Below are positions 52,822-56,901 of a stretch of 56,901 nt of DNA, in pieces. Both the position numbers and the translations under genes were made by a program. The stretch is from a virus: the IMG/VR virus record IMGVR_UViG_3300010151_000014, positions 1 through 56,901 of that record. One strand, 5' to 3'. The notes beneath the pieces are model-generated. The model saw nothing but the letters and a program-made list of their open reading frames with translations. It ran no database searches and was not told where the DNA came from. Within the stretch, counting starts at the first letter, position 1, and each line of letters begins with the position of its first letter.

Positions 52822-54045
52822 ATGAAAACTTATACGCTGGCTGAGGTATATCACACCCCAGTTCGATATAAATCAAAAGAATCTTTGTTGGTTGAGGGTC
52901 TCAACGCAAAAGATATAGTGATGGACATTATTCAAATTGGTGTCGCTTCTGGGGCTGTCGTGGTGAGCGGGGGCGCCGGTGGTGACACAGTTACGGATGT
53001 TCTCTTTGCTGTAGAGAAAGCCACTGATGTCCTAGAAGAGGTCACTGGCATAATAGGAGAATTGGCGGAGCTAGGTTCGATTCTACACGCCGCAGTTAAA
53101 CTTGATTTTGCTGGTAATCCACAGAACTTCTATAATGATGTAAAAGGCCTTGTAAAAAGAACGGTTGCTTCTGGGCTTGTGGGAGAAACAGCCAAGAACT
53201 TTATTGAGGATGTCGCAGAGACGGTTTATAAAGTAATAGGAAAATTAGTTCGAGCAATATCGAAATGGGTTTCAGCATTGTTTCCCGATGATTTTGGGCT
53301 CAGTGGACCGGCTTTTGAAGCTACGATGTCCACTGCGATTTCTTCGGTTGCTGCAAATTCTTATAATTTGGCGACTGGTGCCGTGGAAGCTCTTGGTGAA
53401 ACGGGCAAACTCATAACTGATTCGGATGCGCTCGAGGCATTTCTTTTAGACATTACAGATAGTGCAATAAATTACGGAGAAAAAGTAAACGATATTATTC
53501 AAAACCCGGATCCAGAAAAAGCAACGTTAATGGGATCATTGAAGGCAACAGCAAAGCTTGGAATTGAGATTCATCCATTGGTAGCAACAGGCGCTTGGGC
53601 TGCGAGGAAAATGGGAATGGATACCGATACGTTGGCAGAAGATTACTTAGACGTAGTAGAACACCTACATCCCAAGCACCCTGCTAGCTTGATGATGAAA
53701 AAAATACTTCCTAAGGGTCTCTTTGCGCTTGAACAAATTAGGGACGACTGGATTCCAGCCGCAGCCGAGGTCATGCACAAACTGATCTCTTGGCTTTTTG
53801 CCGCGATTGCCCTTTTTCAGATGATTATGAATCCAAAAGAAAGAAAAGAGATTTTGGCTGTCAAAACCAGAAAATCGGATTTTGATCCTCTTGGAATTGA
53901 AGGCTTGGATGACCTCGATATAAAGCTTGGTGATGAAGATGTTGACATGACGCAAAGAAAGTTGGCTGCGCACAGATATCTAAGCAATGAACTCTTGATC
54001 AGGGAATGGGTGAGGTTGAGGTTGGGACAACGTGTGTTGCGTTGA
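52822..54045 (+). CDS. Large helical protein, candidate head-internal/ejection protein
   Basis: 407 residues. N-terminus MKTYTLAEVYHTP... with LLVEG at residue 26-30, a plausible prohead-protease site; T4 internal head proteins also begin MKTYQEF-like. The body is Ala/Gly/Val-rich with hydrophobic amphipathic helices (IGVASGAVVVSGGAGG; WLFAAIALFQMI) typical of membrane-active or ejected proteins. The C-terminus NELLIREWVRLRLG resembles the leader helix of other genes. First gene of the GC-rich cassette. Confidence 0.65.
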   Translation: MKTYTLAEVYHTPVRYKSKESLLVEGLNAKDIVMDIIQIGVASGAVVVSGGAGGDTVTDVLFAVEKATDVLEEVTGIIGELAELGSILHAAVKLDFAGNPQNFYNDVKGLVKRTVASGLVGETAKNFIEDVAETVYKVIGKLVRAISKWVSALFPDDFGLSGPAFEATMSTAISSVAANSYNLATGAVEALGETGKLITDSDALEAFLLDITDSAINYGEKVNDIIQNPDPEKATLMGSLKATAKLGIEIHPLVATGAWAARKMGMDTDTLAEDYLDVVEHLHPKHPASLMMKKILPKGLFALEQIRDDWIPAAAEVMHKLISWLFAAIALFQMIMNPKERKEILAVKTRKSDFDPLGIEGLDDLDIKLGDEDVDMTQRKLAAHRYLSNELLIREWVRLRLGQRVLR

Positions 54046-54119
54046 AGAACCGAACTAACGGCCGATAATTACGATCACGATACGGCGATTCGTGATGTGC
54101 TAAACAGGAATTTAACAGC

Positions 54120-54407
54120 ATGCCCTATCAGGTTAATGATCTTAGCAAAAACAAAAAGAAGAAAACTTGTAAGCAAAAGTCAACCGGTAAGACGGGTCGG
54201 TGGACGCTGTCATACACTGACAAGAAAGGAAAACATCACAAGATCTGTCACACCTCGAAAGCAAATGCAGGGGCTCAAATGAAAGCGATCGAACGTGGTA
54301 AACATGAGGAAGATGCTCACGAAGCCGAAACACTGGATGGGTGTGGTGAGGACAAAAAGAACCTGCTGCGGGTGTTTGTCAGAAAAGCGCTGTTTGAGTC
54401 TGTGTGA
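54120..54407 (+). CDS. Basic protein with leader-like helix at its C-terminus, 95 aa
   Basis: Highly basic N-terminal part (LSKNKKKKTCKQKSTGK) followed by SYTDKKGKHHKICHTSKANA, suggesting nucleic-acid binding; ends NLLRVFVRKALFESV, the same helix plus LFE|S pattern seen as leader elsewhere but at the C-terminus. Unknown function; possibly a DNA-associated head protein. Confidence 0.65.
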   Translation: MPYQVNDLSKNKKKKTCKQKSTGKTGRWTLSYTDKKGKHHKICHTSKANAGAQMKAIERGKHEEDAHEAETLDGCGEDKKNLLRVFVRKALFESV

Positions 54408-54480
54408 TCTTTCACATATTTCGCACAATCAATTGATCTTTTGGCGTGTGCGAAATATGTATGAAAACATAAAGGTTAAT

Positions 54481-54693
54481 ATGCGTGGAGAAGCTATAGT
54501 GCACATTTTATCATTGTTATTGTTGCTTGGTTGTTCTGGTTTGGGCGCAGAACAAGATATGCCCACAGATAATGAAATACAAAAACAGCGCCTTATGCTT
54601 GATAGGTTGGACGCACCGACAAGTTCCAGGCTCGAGCTAACAGATATTGCGGCATCAAAAATAAGACTCATCCACATGAGTGAGAGCAAATGA
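54481..54693 (+). CDS. Small predicted lipoprotein, 70 aa
   Basis: ATG 54481 follows AAAGG; longer frames overlap the previous gene. Signal with lipobox (IVHILSLLLLLGC, Cys acylated), then a short hydrophilic segment with LMLDRLDAP. Overlaps the next gene by 4 bases (ATGA). With its host-like composition it may be a bacterial gene acquired with the cassette. Could serve as an outer spanin. Confidence 0.65.
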   Translation: MRGEAIVHILSLLLLLGCSGLGAEQDMPTDNEIQKQRLMLDRLDAPTSSRLELTDIAASKIRLIHMSESK

Positions 54694-54857
54694 TATGGTT
54701 ACTCAAGAATCTTCTAGCGATTGTTTCAAAGACCAAACGTGCGGTATTTGATCACGATCCAGAAATGATGACCCAGATAATCAGGGTTGAAAAGGAAACA
54801 AAACGCCTGCAGCGGTTGGTTTTGTTTCATTCAAGAAAAATGAAAATAAAAACCTAA
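54690..54857 (+). CDS. Small basic protein, 55 aa
   Basis: Starts in the ATGA overlap with the lipoprotein stop. IWLLKNLLAIVSKTKRAVF is an amphipathic N-terminal helix, the C-terminus is basic (RLVLFHSRKMKIKT). No recognised motif. Confidence 0.5.
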   Translation: MIWLLKNLLAIVSKTKRAVFDHDPEMMTQIIRVEKETKRLQRLVLFHSRKMKIKT

Positions 54858-54956
54858 ACATTTATGAGTTAGCGTTTATTATTTGTATAGATTGATTGAT
54901 TTGCCTTGAAGGAAATCTTTCAATTTGTAACACTCGCTGAAACAGGAGAAAACAGC

Positions 54957-55406
54957 ATGACAAACATACGTACTACTTATCGCGCAAATTCGCAACTACC
55001 CAGCTTGCTTGGCGGCCGGATTTTTGATGATTTTTTTGACAACATCTTCTCGAATTTTCCGACGCACTTGCAGCGTTCTACACAGGGATACCCTGTTGCC
55101 GATATCTATCGGCACAACGGTGGAGATACTGTGTTGGAGTTCGCCCTCGCGGGGTTCAACAAGGATGAGCTTTCAGTAGCCATCCAGCCCGAAGATCGTA
55201 GCATCACCGTTACGGCGACATCAAATGTCGATGACGAGAGAGACGATTCTCGCCGCATTGCCCGTCGGAGTTTTTGTAAGACATTCGTTAACTATGACAA
55301 TAACCTCGATCTTTCAAAGGCCGAAGCGAATTTTGAAAACGGGCTTCTTACCGTCAGAGTTCCGACTCGGGACGAAGTTCCACCCGTAGAGATCAAGATA
55401 CTGTAA
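54957..55406 (+). CDS. Small heat shock protein Hsp20 (alpha-crystallin domain)
   Basis: ATP-independent chaperone, 149 residues. ATG 54957 follows AACAGGAGAAAAC. Alpha-crystallin core runs from YPVADIYRHNGG through EFALAGFNKDELSV and ITVTATSN to EANFENGLLTVRVP, with the conserved A-x(n)-GLL element; RSFCKTF precedes it. The N-terminal IFDDFFDNIFSNFP is typical of IbpA-type proteins. Common in T4-like cyanophages; here it is in the acquired cassette. It may work with the phage GroEL. Confidence 0.92.
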   Translation: MTNIRTTYRANSQLPSLLGGRIFDDFFDNIFSNFPTHLQRSTQGYPVADIYRHNGGDTVLEFALAGFNKDELSVAIQPEDRSITVTATSNVDDERDDSRRIARRSFCKTFVNYDNNLDLSKAEANFENGLLTVRVPTRDEVPPVEIKIL

Positions 55407-55696
55407 TTTACAAAGTTACGATATTGAAACAAGAATATCGCCAGTGGGGTCAACACCGTCCAGATATCCCTCAAAAGCCAGAACAAGACCGGATTGGGAG
55501 CAGCAACCGTGGAAAGCTTAGAGCCTTGTTTGGGCAACTCTTTTGCGGGGTGAATGCCCGACCCCGGCCATATAGATTTTGGCACTAGAACACAGATATC
55601 TCTGTTTATATCGATCTTCAGTATTTCAAATTCTGATTTGTTACCGAAATACCCATGCCACACCAAGACGTTTTCAACTAACTCAATGTAGCTCAT
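55292..55696 (-). CDS. Doubtful minus-strand ORF between Hsp20 and the repeat
   Basis: Opens at ATG 55696 exactly at the edge of the repeated segment, then VLVWHGYFGNKSEFEIL and IDINRDICVLVPKSIWPG; it runs 115 bases into the antisense of Hsp20. The 5' half reads like a real protein fragment; the rest may be antisense noise. The 401-base stretch 55407-55807 otherwise contains only the repeat copies. Confidence 0.3.
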   Translation of the reverse strand: MSYIELVENVLVWHGYFGNKSEFEILKIDINRDICVLVPKSIWPGSGIHPAKELPKQGSKLSTVAAPNPVLFWLLRDIWTVLTPLAIFLFQYRNFVNYSILISTGGTSSRVGTLTVRSPFSKFASAFERSRLLS

Positions 55697-55698
55697 GA

Positions 55699-55735
55699 TT
55701 AAAAGATCATCTAAAAGCGATTGTGCCCAATATTG
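55699..55735 (+). repeat. 37-bp direct repeat, copy 2
   Basis: Identical to 52503-52539 but no longer part of an ORF. It is joined directly to the second block, with bases equivalent to 52540-52704 deleted. Confidence 0.95.
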
Positions 55736-55736
55736 C

Positions 55737-55800
55737 AATATTGTACAAACTTTAAAGTTTAAAGTTATCTATTTTTCATATATATATACAATAGAGGCAT
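55737..55800 (+). repeat. Duplicated leader with promoter-like box, copy 2
   Basis: AATATTGTACAAACTTTA, AAAGTTATCTATTTTTCATA and ACAATAGAGG match 52705-52763 with a 5-base insertion and one extra TA. It sits just before the 273-aa gene, like copy 1 before the 407-aa gene, supporting a regulatory role. Confidence 0.9.
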
Positions 55801-55807
55801 TAACATT

Positions 55808-56629
55808 ATGAGATCTAAAATAGGTTACACCAATATTGGTCGATATGATGAGAGAAACATTTATAATATTACATCATCGAAACAACTTAAGCTACTAATC
55901 AATGATGAGCTTGACAACATACGTTCAGATCAAAATTTAGATGAAGGAGTAATGGACTGGATTCAAACCAGTTTGGATGTTGTTGGTTTAATCCCAGGTG
56001 TTGGCGAGGTTGCTGATGCAATTAATGCGATTATATCACTTGGTCGGGGAAACCCAATTGAGGCGCTTCTTTCACTAATATCAATGATTCCAACCGCCGG
56101 TGACATAATTGGAAAGGGCGGAAAAGTTATATATAAACTTTTTAAACCTGCTTTGGCGTTATTTAAAGGTGGCGCAAAAACCGGCAAGATTATTAATAAA
56201 ATTGGCGCCAAAAATATTAAAAAAGCTTGGCCAATGATTGAACCAGTTAAGAATCTTATTGTACAACATGGCCCACAAATGGTTGATCTTCTCAAACACA
56301 TCAAGGCAAAGGATATCACAGGAATTGAAAAAATTATTGGGAAAAAAGTCCCTAAGGTGGCTCTTGGCGCCGTTGAAAAAGTTTTAGAGAACGTTGCCAA
56401 TAAACTTCCGAGCGCTGACATTCAAAGTGTACTTAAGTTTCTCGCTGAAATCGATATCGGTGACAAGCTATTCGGTGGGGGTGATGATACAGGTGAATTA
56501 GAACAGGCGTTAGAAGCAACCTTTCATAATGGCCCATTACTTTTGGGTCAGGCATTGTATGGGGATAAATATGTTAATGAGCAATTAATGTACTATGCAG
56601 ATGAGATTGAACGTGTCTTAAAATCTTAA
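55808..56629 (+). CDS. Gly/hydrophobic-rich protein with pretoxin-like segment, 273 aa
   Basis: Residues 20-45 form a leader-like helix (LKLLINDELDNIRSDQNLDE|G). Then GLIPGVGEVADAINAIISLG and IPTAGDIIGKGGKVIYK, a pattern reminiscent of the glycine-rich pretoxin or membrane-inserting segments in polymorphic toxins, followed by basic Ala/Gly helices. Probably virion-internal and membrane-active during DNA ejection. Inference; no toxin domain is visible. Confidence 0.6.
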   Translation: MRSKIGYTNIGRYDERNIYNITSSKQLKLLINDELDNIRSDQNLDEGVMDWIQTSLDVVGLIPGVGEVADAINAIISLGRGNPIEALLSLISMIPTAGDIIGKGGKVIYKLFKPALALFKGGAKTGKIINKIGAKNIKKAWPMIEPVKNLIVQHGPQMVDLLKHIKAKDITGIEKIIGKKVPKVALGAVEKVLENVANKLPSADIQSVLKFLAEIDIGDKLFGGGDDTGELEQALEATFHNGPLLLGQALYGDKYVNEQLMYYADEIERVLKS

Positions 56630-56695
56630 GACTTTTTTGGTAATTAAAAAATATTTGAATGTACATGCAAAGCTTCATAAAGAATGGTCCGAAGA

Positions 56696-56901
56696 ATGAG
56701 TGAACGGCTATTACGAGAATGGATAAGGGAGAAGTTAGTTGAGGCTGGTGCTTCGGCTGAGCGACAAGAGTATGGCCTGATCGACTCGATTAATGCCATG
56801 GCAACTCCTGAAAAACCAGTCGAGTTAAAGAGCTCTGGTGAAACAATTCTTGATGTAATTGGTGCTTCAAAAGTTGAGGGTATGAATGACTTAGGCAAAG
56901 A
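56696..56901 (+). CDS. Protein with capsid-targeting-like leader, cut by the window end
   Basis: MSERLLREWIREKLVEAGAS is one of the clearest leaders, with LVE|A. The visible remainder (EYGLIDSINAMATPEKPVEL and on to NDLGK) is not identified. Composition is GC-richer than the phage average. 3' end outside the window. Confidence 0.7.
   Translation, partial: MSERLLREWIREKLVEAGASAERQEYGLIDSINAMATPEKPVELKSSGETILDVIGASKVEGMNDLGK

Larger units (their letters stand above)
52764..55698 (+). other. GC-richer inserted cassette flanked by duplicated sequence
   Basis: Genes here (407-aa helical protein, 95-aa basic protein, lipoprotein, 55-aa protein, Hsp20) have a clearly higher GC level: the line at 53281-53340 and that at 54961-55020 are each 31/60 GC, against 20/60 at 26281-26340. 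The segment lies between two copies of the same intergenic/3'-gene sequence. No transposase, integrase or terminal inverted repeat is visible. Interpreted as acquired cargo. Confidence 0.75.

Noticed and set aside
54295-54480. Upstream extension of the lipoprotein frame
   Set aside because: It overlaps the 95-aa gene out of frame; the ATG at 54481 has the Shine-Dalgarno and gives a proper signal peptide.

Overview
The window looks like part of the genome of a large, AT-rich, tailed bacteriophage with a T4-like (myovirus) replication and head-assembly style. The host is probably Gram-negative and aquatic. Support comes from a T4-type single-strand binding protein, a UvsX/RecA recombinase, a DnaB/gp41-type helicase, FEN-type nucleases, a full nucleotide-metabolism set, and genes packed tightly with ATGA or 4-base overlaps, almost all on the plus strand. 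Hsp20, a PiT phosphate permease and a B12-dependent ribonucleotide reductase are common in marine phages. No rRNA, tRNA, CRISPR array, integrase or insertion sequence was seen.

Layout. 1-11600 is the replication and recombination core: a compact PolA-family polymerase, ssDNA-binding protein, UvsX with a mini-intein, an exonuclease broken by an in-frame TGA, helicase and class II ribonucleotide reductase. 11600-13300 is a lysis cassette (amidase, small membrane protein, TM/coiled-coil protein). 13300-18400 carries a metallophosphoesterase, a MazG/dUTPase-like protein and a complete DnaE-type polymerase. 18415-22750 is a probable DNA-base hypermodification cluster: kinase, GT-B glycosyltransferase, a thymidylate-synthase-fold enzyme with the Asp typical of dCMP-specific enzymes, a sugar-nucleotide epimerase and a cupin. 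22780-26200 carries a DHH phosphoesterase, a phosphate permease, an adenine methyltransferase and a dCMP deaminase. 26230-36400 is a run of mostly unrecognised proteins, many apparently structural or head-internal, starting behind a T4-like late-promoter motif. 36390-42630 has a second FEN exonuclease, GroEL, an RNA ligase, a decayed DUF3310 gene and a sigma-70-like factor split over two genes. 43000-50900 holds two HExxH metalloproteases, a GIY-YIG protein, an acetyltransferase, a 2H phosphoesterase, thymidine kinase and a nucleotidyltransferase/ligase pair. 50970-56901 has a short adenylosuccinate synthetase and then a GC-richer cassette (Hsp20, lipoprotein, a large helical protein) flanked by a duplicated intergenic segment.

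Two system-level signals stand out. First, at least twelve otherwise unrelated proteins begin with a short amphipathic helix ending in (L/I)xE, the cleavage consensus of the T4 prohead protease. They look like capsid-targeted proteins, and two carry recognisable enzyme folds (GNAT and 2H phosphoesterase), suggesting effectors packaged in the head and delivered with the DNA. Second, the 18415-22750 cluster looks like a route to a sugar-decorated cytosine. Other oddities are the opal codons in two otherwise recognisable genes, the split sigma factor and two replicative polymerase families in one phage. All assignments come from reading motifs; no database search was run.
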